A stretch of 6,638 nt of DNA from an uncultured Eubacteriales bacterium (GCA_900556615.1 USPP01000087.1:1-6638), one strand, 5' to 3'; positions 1 through 5,690 are shown, numbered from the stretch's first letter. Notes: generated by a model not told the origin, from the sequence alone. Translations and numbers: made by a program.

Positions 1-5
1 GGTTC

Positions 6-30
6 GGGGCAGCGCCCCGCGCTTCTTTTC
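6..30 (+). terminator. Terminator-like GC hairpin
   Basis: GGGGC (6-10) and GCCCC (14-18) pair around a three-base AGC loop and are followed by the pyrimidine-rich CGCTTCTTTTCTAT. This resembles an intrinsic terminator of a gene that ended just left of the window. The T run is interrupted, so it could instead be one of the GC-rich intergenic palindromes common in gut Firmicutes. From here to the promoter at 170 I see nothing else. Confidence 0.4.
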
Positions 31-169
31 TATGGGGTGTTGCTGTTCAAAAAATCATCTTGGAAATCTGTATGGCCGATTTAATTAGTGATTCCTAAAA
101 AACACCAAGCGTATTTTGATGAATGATTCGGTAAAAAAGATATTTTTAAATTAGTTTTATAAAATGTAC

Positions 170-198
170 TTGTTATTTGTGACGGAATATGATATAAT
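170..198 (+). promoter_or_regulatory. Sigma-A promoter of the 80-residue membrane protein
   Basis: TTGTTA (170-175) and TATAAT (193-198) are separated by 17 bases, and the -10 box has an upstream TG (190-191), giving an extended -10 (TGATATAAT). Transcription should start near 205, leaving a leader of about 48 bases before the ATG at 253. This is a housekeeping-type promoter with no visible operator. Confidence 0.8.
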
Positions 199-252
199 AT
201 TCTTAACCGTTTTTTACAGTTAAAACTTCAGCAATATGAGGAGGAGTTAATT

Positions 253-495
253 ATGGATTATATCAAAAAACTATGGCCCACACCCTTTAAAATCAAGAAA
301 GGCGATATTGCATCCCTGTTGATTCAAGCGATAATTTTTCTTGTAATCTGCGCGGTTCTCGGCTGGCTTATCGCCTTGCTCGCAAAAATTCCGATTATCG
401 GGATTATTTTCGGGCTAATTGGATCGTTGATGGGAGTTTACAGCTTTGTCGGGCTTGTACTCTGTATTTTAAAATTTTTTGATATTGTAAAATAA
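253..495 (+). CDS. Small two-helix membrane protein, hypothetical
   Basis: I do not recognise a family. The 80-residue product has a short basic N-terminus (KK at 5-6, KIKK at 13-16) and two hydrophobic segments, about residues 21-44 and 47-74, with a lysine-proline turn between them (KIP, 45-47). It should be an integral membrane hairpin with both ends probably in the cytoplasm. The glycine-rich second helix (GIIFGLIGSLMG, 50-61) suggests tight helix packing or oligomerisation. The start is secure: GAGGAGGAG (238-246) lies at ideal distance from the ATG, and a strong promoter sits just upstream. It appears to be a single-gene unit. No toxin-antitoxin partner or regulator is adjacent. The function is unknown, but expression signals and codon use argue for a real gene. 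Confidence 0.75.
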   Translation: MDYIKKLWPTPFKIKKGDIASLLIQAIIFLVICAVLGWLIALLAKIPIIGIIFGLIGSLMGVYSFVGLVLCILKFFDIVK

Positions 496-499
496 CATA

Positions 500-832
500 T
501 TAAGACAACATCGCGGAGTTCACGGCTTTTGCCTTGATAGCATATCTGTTTGTCCCTTTTTCGTCATACTTCACCAATTTCGTCTGCAGAGAAGTCTCTC
601 TTGCCTCCTCAATAGGTATCGTCTGATGAAAAATAGAACTGCGCATATGCACCATCAGAACCGGGCGTATTTTCTTAGGCAATACCGCGCAATTGCCGGC
701 TAACGACTTGACAGCTTGGCTGTCTGCATATTTTCCGGTATCCCTCACAAAAAAGAACGCTATAGGAGTCGCTATTGCTTATATTTTTTGTTTAGAGTCC
801 TGAAAAAACTGACGGCGTATCTGCACTGTCAT
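500..832 (-). pseudogene. Broken coding-like stretch, unidentified
   Basis: On the minus strand the frame 748 to 500 reads 82 residues with ordinary codon choice and no low-complexity stretches, ending in TAA at 502-500. It has no ribosome site before the GTG at 748. The same frame continues upstream for ten codons (778-749) to a TAA at 781-779. Beyond that it continues for 17 more codons back to an ATG at 832. The pattern (one in-frame stop, no start signal, no promoter, balanced amino-acid composition with motifs such as SSIFHQTIPIEEARE) is what a decayed C-terminal gene fragment looks like. I cannot name the parent family. It lies convergent to the 80-residue membrane gene, four bases from its stop. 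A chance open frame remains possible. Confidence 0.3.
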
Positions 833-861
833 AATGGTGCGGTGCTGCCTTAAATGAAAGA

Positions 862-895
862 GGCTGCTGCAAATGTTTTTCCATTTGCGGCAGCC
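862..895 (-). terminator. Intrinsic terminator of the XRE gene
   Basis: A 14-bp stem (862-875 with 882-895, one G-U pair) encloses a six-base loop. On the minus strand it starts six bases after the XRE stop codon and is followed by the T-rich TCTTTCATTT. On the plus strand the T-rich ATTTTTATATTTT follows two bases after the stem, so it may act in both directions. Its left arm is identical over 14 bases to the arm of the hairpin at 2377-2390. Confidence 0.75.
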
Positions 896-901
896 CCATT
901 T

Positions 902-1129
902 TTATATTTTAAAAATATCATCATAGGTTGTGTTTAGTATTTTCTTTAACAGAATAATTTCGTCGGGATACAAATGCCGCTGTCCCACTTCGATTTTGGC
1001 AAGCGCACTCCTTGTGATGTCACAGCCCTCCGTCTGCAAACGGGCAGAAACCATTTCCTGTGTAAGCTCCGCCTTTTCTCTGAGAATCCTAATGTTCCGA
1101 CCAACCTTTTTCTCTACCTGATTATTCAT
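902..1129 (-). CDS. XRE-family helix-turn-helix repressor
   Basis: This 75-residue protein is essentially one Cro/CI-type (HTH_3, XRE) DNA-binding domain with no effector domain. GRNIRILREKAELTQ (10-24) leads into the first HTH helix (LTQEMVSARL, 22-31). The recognition helix is ITRSALAKIEVGQR (38-51), followed by the family's usual hydrophobic core (DEIILLKKIL, 56-65). Such proteins bind as dimers to palindromes and commonly repress their own divergent promoter. I start it at ATG 1129 because AAAAGGAG sits seven bases upstream. A longer reading from a TTG at 1174 would overlap the control region and lacks a ribosome site. It is divergent from the DUF4352 gene, and two matching palindromes lie in the shared intergenic region. 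A terminator follows its stop. The regulated signal is unknown. Confidence 0.88.
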   Translation of the reverse strand: MNNQVEKKVGRNIRILREKAELTQEMVSARLQTEGCDITRSALAKIEVGQRHLYPDEIILLKKILNTTYDDIFKI

Positions 1130-1136
1130 TATTATA

Positions 1137-1144
1137 CTCCTTTT
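1137..1144 (-). promoter_or_regulatory. Ribosome site deciding the XRE start
   Basis: On the minus strand AAAAGGAG lies seven bases before the ATG at 1129, fixing the start there rather than at the upstream TTG. It overlaps the edge of the operator-like palindrome at 1142-1163. Confidence 0.75.
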
Positions 1145-1163
1145 GCACCTATTTTGGAACAAA
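1142..1163. promoter_or_regulatory. Operator-like palindrome 1
   Basis: A 22-bp imperfect inverted repeat: arms TTTGCACC and GGAACAAA (6 of 8 positions symmetric) around TATTTT. It matches the palindrome at 1200-1221 at 16 of 22 positions in the same orientation. The shared ideal is TTTGCACC-N6-GGTGCAAA. It lies in the XRE leader and just upstream of the -35 box of the DUF4352 promoter. Assignment to the adjacent XRE protein is inference. Confidence 0.6.
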
Positions 1164-1167
1164 TCTA

Positions 1168-1196
1168 TTGACAATAGTATAATTTAAGAGTATAAT
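1168..1196 (+). promoter_or_regulatory. Consensus sigma-A promoter of the DUF4352 gene
   Basis: TTGACA (1168-1173) and TATAAT (1191-1196) are both perfect matches with an optimal 17-base spacer. The expected start near 1203 falls inside the palindrome at 1200-1221, so a bound dimer there would block polymerase. So strong a promoter would normally need a repressor. Confidence 0.88.
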
Positions 1197-1220
1197 AGTT
1201 GTGCACCTATATAAGTGCAA
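1192..1220 (-). promoter_or_regulatory. Possible face-to-face promoter of the XRE gene
   Basis: On the minus strand TTGCAC (1220-1215) and TATTAT (1197-1192) are 17 bases apart, placing a start near 1185. The -35 box is poor (3 of 6) and lies inside palindrome 2, which would fit autorepression. It overlaps the plus-strand promoter. It is tentative. Confidence 0.35.
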
Positions 1221-1221
1221 A
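1200..1221. promoter_or_regulatory. Operator-like palindrome 2
   Basis: A 22-bp imperfect inverted repeat: arms TGTGCACC and AGTGCAAA (6 of 8 symmetric) around TATATA. It covers the predicted start of the DUF4352 transcript and the possible -35 of the XRE promoter. Its centre is 58 bp from that of palindrome 1. A dimer here could repress both directions, and two dimers could loop or cooperate. Confidence 0.6.
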
Positions 1222-1242
1222 TTGCAGAAAGGAGAATAAATA

Positions 1243-1758
1243 ATGAAAAAATTTCTGTTGTTGCTTTACGGGGTAATCGTCTGTATTTCACTGACCTTCT
1301 GCACCGCAGAACATGAACCTGTGAAAGAAACGGGCGGCAAAACGACGCAGGAGGGATCTGACGAAATCGTATTCGGTATTAACGAAAGCGCAGTGTTTGA
1401 TGATTTGAAATTTACCGCAAACGAAATGAAATCCTCATCAGGCGAAGGTTTTTTCGTACCCGAAAGCGGGAATGTTTTTGTCGGAATAAAATTCACTATT
1501 GAAAATATTTCCGATAAAAAACAAACAGTAAGTTCGCTGATGCTTTTTGATGCGTATGCAGACGGAGTAAAATGCGAATATTCGTTAAGTGCCGCGTGCG
1601 CATTTTCCGAAGGACAGATCGACGGTGATATTGCCCCCGGTAAAAAGTTAGTTGGCTGGTATGCGGTAGAAGTACCCGAGAATTGGTCGACTCTTGAGTT
1701 TGATGTGCAGTCATCATGGTTTTCATCAAAATCGGCTGCCTTTGTATTCAATAAATAA
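1243..1758 (+). CDS. DUF4352-type secreted or lipid-anchored protein
   Basis: The 171-residue product has a Sec signal: KK at 2-3, a hydrophobic core 4-19, then Cys20. The lipobox LTFC is atypical because Phe is at -1 where Gly, Ala or Ser is usual, so lipidation is uncertain; signal peptidase I cleavage after Ala22 is an alternative. A polar linker (21-42) precedes a beta-sandwich resembling DUF4352 (telokin-like). It carries the family's hallmark strands: a GNVFVGIKFTIENIS stretch (76-90), a turn-plus-ligand-face segment (101-115), and IAPGKKLVGWYAVEVP (130-145). Such domains sit on the outer membrane face of Gram-positives. Their ligands are mostly unknown. AGAAAGGAG (1226-1234) is eight bases before the ATG. 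It is divergent from the XRE gene and probably repressed by it. The next gene downstream was likely co-transcribed before the MITE inserted. Confidence 0.8.
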   Translation: MKKFLLLLYGVIVCISLTFCTAEHEPVKETGGKTTQEGSDEIVFGINESAVFDDLKFTANEMKSSSGEGFFVPESGNVFVGIKFTIENISDKKQTVSSLMLFDAYADGVKCEYSLSAACAFSEGQIDGDIAPGKKLVGWYAVEVPENWSTLEFDVQSSWFSSKSAAFVFNK

Positions 1759-1762
1759 TAAA

Positions 1763-1925
1763 GGGCATCTCTAAAAATTCACTGCCCCAATCTGGATCGA
1801 ACTGTTTTCCGCCTTTCGCTACAAAAATCCTTGACAGATGTATATACTCTGTCTGCGGAATTTTGGTTTATCCTGGCGAAAAAATCTCTTTGCCGTCTAT
1901 GAGCATTGAATTTTTAGAGATATCC
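1763..1925. mobile_element. 163-bp foldback MITE, IS5-like ends
   Basis: The ends are GGGCATCTCTAAAAATTC on the left and the inverse of GGATATCTCTAAAAATTC on the right, so 16 of 18 bases match. Similarity continues inward (TTCCGCC/TTTCGCC, CAAAAATCC/CAAAATTCC, then GACAGA), so the whole unit folds into one long imperfect hairpin centred near 1844. It is flanked by the direct repeat TAAA at 1759-1762 and 1926-1929, a typical target duplication. No transposase is encoded, so it would need a helper in trans. TIRs with a CTCTAAAAATT core and 3-4 bp TA-rich duplications suggest an IS5-type partner, which is inference. The left duplication begins immediately after the TAA of the DUF4352 gene. Confidence 0.85.
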
Positions 1926-1952
1926 TAAATCATTGCAGAAAGAGGAATTTCT

Positions 1953-2324
1953 ATGAGAAGCAAAGTTTTATGTGTATCGAACATACTTTCAACAGCTTAT
2001 GTCATTTATCTTATGGTTTACTTCTTCAGCGGAATCGCCGATTCAAGCGGAGCTGAAGCGGTCGGCAGAGCTTTTGCAGCCGCACTTGTTGTACCGCATA
2101 TCATTCTGTTTTTAATCGGCGCTGTTTTCGGCTGGCTCGGATTCATTTTGAAAAAAAGCTGGGCGGCGCTTGTTGCGGGAATTTTATACGCGGTCGGCAC
2201 ACTGTTTTTTCTTGCATATTTTATGTTCGGCGTTCCGTTACTCATACTCGGTTTTATCGGTTATTCCAAACAAAAAAAGCTGAACAATAAATCGAAGACT
2301 GAAATTTTCGAATCGTCATATTAG
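1953..2324 (+). CDS. Four-helix integral membrane protein, hypothetical
   Basis: This 123-residue product has hydrophobic segments at about 8-28, 41-66, 69-90 and 91-104, then a basic polar tail (KQKK at 106-109, NNKSK at 111-115). The short loops are KKSW between helices 2 and 3 and FGVP between 3 and 4. The final GFIGYSKQKKLN pattern is one I associate with uncharacterised membrane proteins of Clostridia; no enzymatic motif is visible. AGAGGA (1941-1946) is six bases before the ATG. The sequence just upstream (ATTGCAGAAAGAGGA) resembles that before the DUF4352 gene (ATTGCAGAAAGGAGA). With the MITE removed, the gene would start 27 bases after the DUF4352 stop, so it was probably the second gene of that operon. 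An intrinsic terminator follows at 2374. Function is unknown. Confidence 0.78.
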   Translation: MRSKVLCVSNILSTAYVIYLMVYFFSGIADSSGAEAVGRAFAAALVVPHIILFLIGAVFGWLGFILKKSWAALVAGILYAVGTLFFLAYFMFGVPLLILGFIGYSKQKKLNNKSKTEIFESSY

Positions 2325-2373
2325 TACACGGACACCGTAAGCCTAAAACAATCGGCTTTACTTTGTTCAAATT

Positions 2374-2418
2374 AAGGGCTGCTGCAAATGCGATTAAGCA
2401 TAAGCAACAGCCCTTTTT
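2374..2418 (+). terminator. Intrinsic terminator
   Basis: An 18-base arm (2374-2391) pairs with 2398-2415 around the loop GATTAA, with three mismatched positions, and is followed by a T5 run. It ends the plus-strand transcript of the four-helix membrane gene. On the minus strand the trailing sequence (TTAATTTG) is only weakly T-rich. Confidence 0.82.
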
Positions 2419-2490
2419 ACTATCAGTTTTATCATTATTAATTTTTTTCAATATATTTTAATGATATATAGGGTACAGAGAGGAATCACG

Positions 2491-2560
2491 GCTGCTTTTT
2501 CACTAAGGCAATACCGCCGGGTTCACGGTGGCATTGCCTTAAAATTATCTGTGCAGCAGC
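2491..2560. repeat. 70-bp foldback repeat, possibly a tiny MITE or mRNA-end structure
   Basis: TAAGGCAATACCGCCG (2504-2519) pairs with CGGTGGCATTGCCTTA (2526-2541), a 16-bp stem with two imperfect positions and a six-base loop. Outside it, GCTGC (2491-2495) and CAC (2501-2503) can pair with GTG (2551-2553) and GCAGC (2556-2560). Neither strand has a T run after the stem, so it is not a canonical terminator, although it lies seven bases after the stop of the zinc-ribbon gene. A dispersed palindromic repeat is my preferred reading. Confidence 0.5.
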
Positions 2561-2566
2561 TTTGAA

Positions 2567-4603
2567 TTATTTAGTGCTGACAATAATGTTTTTAGTTTCA
2601 GTATTGAAAAGAATACCCGTCGCTTCGGCAATATCATCTGCGCTGAAGTTTTTATAAACGGATACCGTATTGCCTTCGCTGAGTCTTCCGGAGGATGCTC
2701 TGTAATAGCCGGACGCGACCTCGCTTCCCTCGGCGTCTGTCATGATAAAATTAAGTTTTGAATAGTGCGTTGACCACTCGACATAATTTTCGACGGAAAG
2801 ATTGATCGTGTAAGCTCCCGCCGTCACAGCAGCCTGTTTCAGACCGAATTCAAGGATGATACTCCCGTTTTCTCCGCTGAAGGTATAGGTGAGCATATCA
2901 CGGGGATCTATCTGAATTGTAGGATTTAGCCCGGTCACCGTATAGTCAATGCTCTCTTCAAAGTAGATGCCATATTGGCTTGCTATTTTTTCTCTTTCAC
3001 TGCTTCCGGTACGGCACTTAAAGGTAACCGTTTCGCCGTTTGCTTTGATATCATAATAACCGCTTGCACGATATTCTACGGTGAAAAGATTGCTTCCGCT
3101 TGCATCAGCAACGACTATGGTAAGAGAACAGTTTTTTGACCAGCTGTCGGTGTCGAGAGAAGAAGTAAGCTTGAATGTATAATTTCCGACGGAGTAAATT
3201 TCTTCCTTAACGCTCATATTGATAACGCCATAGCCTTCATATCCGGTGAAAGAAAGATCAAGACGGTCGAAGGGCTTGGGGTCTATCGGCTGTTCAAGAC
3301 CGCTTACAGAGAGCGAAACGGATTCGGGCAGCGTTATGCCGTAATCTGCTTCCAAGGTGCTTCCCTGTGTGTTCAGGGCAAAGGTTACATTGTCAGAGTT
3401 CGCGAAGAGCTTATATTTATCAGCTGTATAGTTGACGGAGCGAAGCTGATTCCCATCGCTGTCACAGACATAAACGGTAATGCGACATCTGCTTGAGGTT
3501 ACCTCAGGAGAGAGCTTCAAGGTATAGGCGCCTACTTTGACTTCTTCGTTTTTTGCTTCAAGGGAAAGATTCCCGAATCCGCTGTAGCCGGAGAAGGTTG
3601 CGGTCATATATTCTAAGACATTAAAGCTTGAAAGTGCGGTAAGACCGGATATTTTGTATGCGGTGCTTTCTGTAGGTATCTGAATCCCTACCTTTTTGGC
3701 AAGATCAATATTTATCTGCTCCGCGTTGCTTACGGTACAGGTTATCGTTTCGTCTTCGGAAAGAGAGGCGGCTTTGTCAAAACGGTAGTAGAGGGTATAA
3801 GAAGAGTAGCCTTCTGAATCGATGATGTAGACGTTATATCCGTCATTTCTTGCTTCATAACGGGCAGAATATCCGGTTTCCCCTATTGCCGTATCGCCGG
3901 AGGGGACATTGACGGAAACCTTTCCGTAACCGGAATATCCGGTGAATGAGAGGGATATCTTTTCAGAGGGATTCAGAAGAAATGCCTCTTCAAGCCCCTT
4001 TACCGTTACGGTCTGGTTTTTCAACGCAAGCTTTACGTCATATTTTTCTTCAAATTCCTTTGTAAGTGTGGAAAAAGAGACGGTAATTTTATCTCCGTTT
4101 GAAAGATATTGCGGGTCATATGTAAGAGTGATATTTACATAATATCTGAGCGACGAGCTTTGATTGATGATATCCTGCACGCCGTTATATATGTCGTCCA
4201 AAACAGAATTGCCGGTTTTATTGGCGCTCTTTTTTCCGAATATTTTTTTGTCGATTTTTTCAAGCGCCTCCGTGTTCCACTGTACGGAAGGAGTTGCATA
4301 TCCATCACAGCCGGAGTATACGATATCAAAATACTTGTCAAGATAAACTTTTTTGGGCATGGAAAGGAAGACGACAAGAAGGATAACGGCTATCAGAAGA
4401 ACAGATGCTGCCACGGCGGTTATAAGTACATTGCGCTTTACCGAAAAAAAGCGCTTGAGAGCAGAAGGCTTAACCGGCGTTGGTTGAACCGGAGGGACGG
4501 TGTTAGCTGTAACAGGGGTGGTTCCCGTTTTGACGGGTGCTCCGCATTTATCGCAGAAGACAGCGTTATCGGGAAGCTTAGCCCCGCATTTTTCACAAAA
4601 CAT
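2567..4603 (-). CDS. Membrane-anchored zinc-ribbon protein with five extracytoplasmic repeats
   Basis: The 678-residue protein opens with a zinc ribbon (CxxC at 3-6 and 17-20, each followed by Gly-Ala). A Pro/Thr linker (25-47) and a basic stretch follow, then one membrane helix (about 58-81). The rest should be outside the cell. It comprises five diverged repeats at about 92-204, 216-321, 333-436, 448-559 and 572-678. Each begins with FSGYSGYG or a variant (YSGCDGYA, FTGYSGYG, FSGYSGFG, FTGYEGYG, FSGENGSI). A beta-rich middle follows, and each of the first four copies ends in a VSGL-like motif (VKGL, ISGL, VSGL, VTGL). In copies 3 and 4 a YGI with nearby Glu precedes this. Architecture resembles TcaA-type zinc-ribbon envelope proteins, but I see no clear homology to TcaA domains. 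AAGGAGA sits seven bases before the ATG. It is a monocistronic unit with its own promoter. The role may be envelope sensing or wall binding; the ligand is unknown. Confidence 0.85.
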   Translation of the reverse strand: MFCEKCGAKLPDNAVFCDKCGAPVKTGTTPVTANTVPPVQPTPVKPSALKRFFSVKRNVLITAVAASVLLIAVILLVVFLSMPKKVYLDKYFDIVYSGCDGYATPSVQWNTEALEKIDKKIFGKKSANKTGNSVLDDIYNGVQDIINQSSSLRYYVNITLTYDPQYLSNGDKITVSFSTLTKEFEEKYDVKLALKNQTVTVKGLEEAFLLNPSEKISLSFTGYSGYGKVSVNVPSGDTAIGETGYSARYEARNDGYNVYIIDSEGYSSYTLYYRFDKAASLSEDETITCTVSNAEQINIDLAKKVGIQIPTESTAYKISGLTALSSFNVLEYMTATFSGYSGFGNLSLEAKNEEVKVGAYTLKLSPEVTSSRCRITVYVCDSDGNQLRSVNYTADKYKLFANSDNVTFALNTQGSTLEADYGITLPESVSLSVSGLEQPIDPKPFDRLDLSFTGYEGYGVINMSVKEEIYSVGNYTFKLTSSLDTDSWSKNCSLTIVVADASGSNLFTVEYRASGYYDIKANGETVTFKCRTGSSEREKIASQYGIYFEESIDYTVTGLNPTIQIDPRDMLTYTFSGENGSIILEFGLKQAAVTAGAYTINLSVENYVEWSTHYSKLNFIMTDAEGSEVASGYYRASSGRLSEGNTVSVYKNFSADDIAEATGILFNTETKNIIVSTK

Positions 4604-4649
4604 GGTGGTATCTCCTTGTAATGAATATAATAAAATAAGATATATTATA

Positions 4650-4678
4650 ATTATAAGGTATCAGCAAAAAATTTTCAA
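4650..4678 (-). promoter_or_regulatory. Sigma-A promoter of the zinc-ribbon repeat gene
   Basis: On the minus strand TTGAAA (4678-4673) and TATAAT (4655-4650) are separated by 17 bases. The expected start near 4643 leaves a leader of about 40 bases. Flanks are very AT-rich. I see no palindrome that would suggest a dedicated operator. Confidence 0.82.
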
Positions 4679-5085
4679 GTGTGTTTTGCATATTCTCTTA
4701 TAATAATACATAATTTTGTAATATTTGTCGGTGCTGTGAGAAAATTTTGTATAATGGATTTAGTCGGTTTGAAGGCGGTGTGTAAGATCGGGCTGCGGTA
4801 TATACTGCTTTTCCATTTTGTTGTACGTGCATACGGCTGGAGAAAGCGTTTTTTTCTGAAACTGTGTAAACAATCATTGTGCGGTCTTGCCTAAAAAATG
4901 CTTCTTAAGGGTGAAAACCCTTAAGCGTGGCATGGTAAAGCCCTGAAAAATACTTTCTCTTTAGCCTGTACAAATCATTTTGTTAACGTTTTTTATAAAA
5001 ATCTTAAAAACAATATGTTCCTTACGGTTGCTATATTCGTTTTTTGGTTTGTCGTCACAGGGCACCATCATATTGTCTGAAATAT
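4679..5085. other. About 400 bp with no convincing gene
   Basis: Between the zinc-ribbon promoter and the sigG terminator I find no supported gene. It holds an isolated plus-strand TATAAT (4750-4755) with TTGTCG 19 bases upstream, too wide to trust. It also holds the minus-strand terminator at 4892-4933. A 36-codon minus-strand frame (5071-4961) lacks a ribosome site. A small RNA ending at the 4892-4933 hairpin is possible but unproven. Confidence 0.5.
4892..4933 (-). terminator. Strong minus-strand intrinsic terminator
   Basis: A perfect 9-bp stem (CTTAAGGGT 4904-4912 with 4917-4925) has a four-base loop, GAAA on the plus strand and TTTC on the minus. An outer ATGC/GCAT (4898-4901 with 4930-4933) can extend it. 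On the minus strand a run of six Ts (4898-4893) follows, the hallmark of intrinsic termination. It lies about 150 bases beyond the sigG terminator, with no clear gene between. Confidence 0.7.
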
Positions 5086-5132
5086 AAAGCGGGCTTTCAC
5101 GGCAGAATTGCTTTACCGCGAGAGCCCGCTTT
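5086..5132 (-). terminator. sigG terminator
   Basis: AAAGCGGGCTTTCACGG (5086-5102) pairs with CCGCGAGAGCCCGCTTT (5116-5132), a 17-bp stem with two imperfect positions around a 13-base loop. On the minus strand it starts 18 bases after the sigG stop and runs into TTTATATTTC. It shows that the 3' end of the sigG unit is intact. Confidence 0.85.
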
Positions 5133-5150
5133 TCGATATGAAGACGGTAA

Positions 5151-5663
5151 TCAGAGCTGCTTTCTGATACGTTCAAGCGCGCCTTTTTCAAGACGGGAGA
5201 CCTGGGCCTGAGAAATGCCGATTTCCGATGCAATTTCCATCTGTGTCTTTCCTTTGTAAAAGCGCATAGCAAGGATTGATTTTTCTCGTTCGTTCAGGTT
5301 TTTCAGCGCTTCACGAAGCGCGATATTTTCAAGCCACATCTCCTCGCCACCGGAATTGTCACCGATTTGATCCATTATAAATACGGAATCTGAGGATACT
5401 CCATCTCCGTACACAGGATCGAATAAAGAAACGGGTTCGGTTATCGCTTCAAGCGCGCTGGTGATCTCTTCCGTGGAATGAGGATCACCGTTCTCACTCA
5501 TATATGCGGCGATTTCCTCAACGGAGGGTTCTGTTTCTGATTTGCGGGATAGTTCTTCTCTTGCCTGAAGCGCATGATAGGCAAGATCCCGCACGGATCT
5601 GCTTACTCTGATGGTGTTGTTGTCACGAAGATAGCGTTTTACCTCACCAATTATCATCGGCAT
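5151..5663 (-). pseudogene. sigG: 5'-truncated RNA polymerase sigma-G factor
   Basis: Residues 3-27 of the readable 170 (PMIIGEVKRYLRDNN, then IRVSRSVRDLAY) match the end of region 2.4 and the start of region 3 of sigma-G, the late forespore factor of sporulation. The EPVSLFDPVYGDG segment (76-88) and VFIMDQIGD (94-102) are sigma-G-like rather than sigma-F-like. Region 4 is complete, with the -35-binding HTH (TQMEIASEIGISQAQVSRLEKGA, about 140-162, described by its ends TQMEIA and SRLEKGA). Compared with the Bacillus protein (about 260 residues), the first ~96 residues are missing. These include regions 2.1-2.3, which bind core polymerase and melt DNA. No ribosome site precedes the ATG at 5663, and the frame hits TAA (5693-5691) nine codons upstream, the stop of the glycosidase gene. 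It should be inactive as a sigma factor. A full copy elsewhere, or a split gene, is possible. Confidence 0.85.
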
Positions 5664-5690
5664 GAATGTTCGTTGTGGAGAAATGAGAAG

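Noticed and set aside
1130..1174. N-terminal extension of the XRE protein to a TTG at 1174
   Set aside because: The internal ATG at 1129 has an AAAAGGAG seven bases upstream, while the longer form has no ribosome site and would read through the operator and promoter region.
1266..1751. 161-codon frame antisense to the DUF4352 gene
   Set aside because: No start signals; the plus strand has signal peptide, domain motifs, ribosome site and promoter, so this is a shadow.
1831..1848. TTGACA with a TATACT inside the MITE as an outward promoter
   Set aside because: The two boxes are only six bases apart, and no -10 lies at 16-18 bases from the TTGACA.
4109..4621. 170-codon plus-strand frame over the start of the zinc-ribbon gene
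   Set aside because: Antisense to a clear CxxC zinc ribbon and membrane helix; no ribosome site and no family features.
4679..4894. 71-codon plus-strand frame starting at a GTG
   Set aside because: No ribosome site, starts inside the zinc-ribbon promoter, and its composition is what AT-rich intergenic DNA gives by chance.
4762..4950. Possible structured RNA or riboswitch with a GAAA-loop hairpin (4904-4925) on the plus strand
   Set aside because: I matched it mentally to 6S, SRP, RNase P, tmRNA and c-di-GMP motifs and found none. The T run lies on the minus-strand side, so the hairpin is better read as a minus-strand terminator.
4961..5272. 103-codon minus-strand frame overlapping the 3' end of sigG
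   Set aside because: Its first two thirds are out of frame with sigG region 4 and cross the sigG terminator; no start signal.
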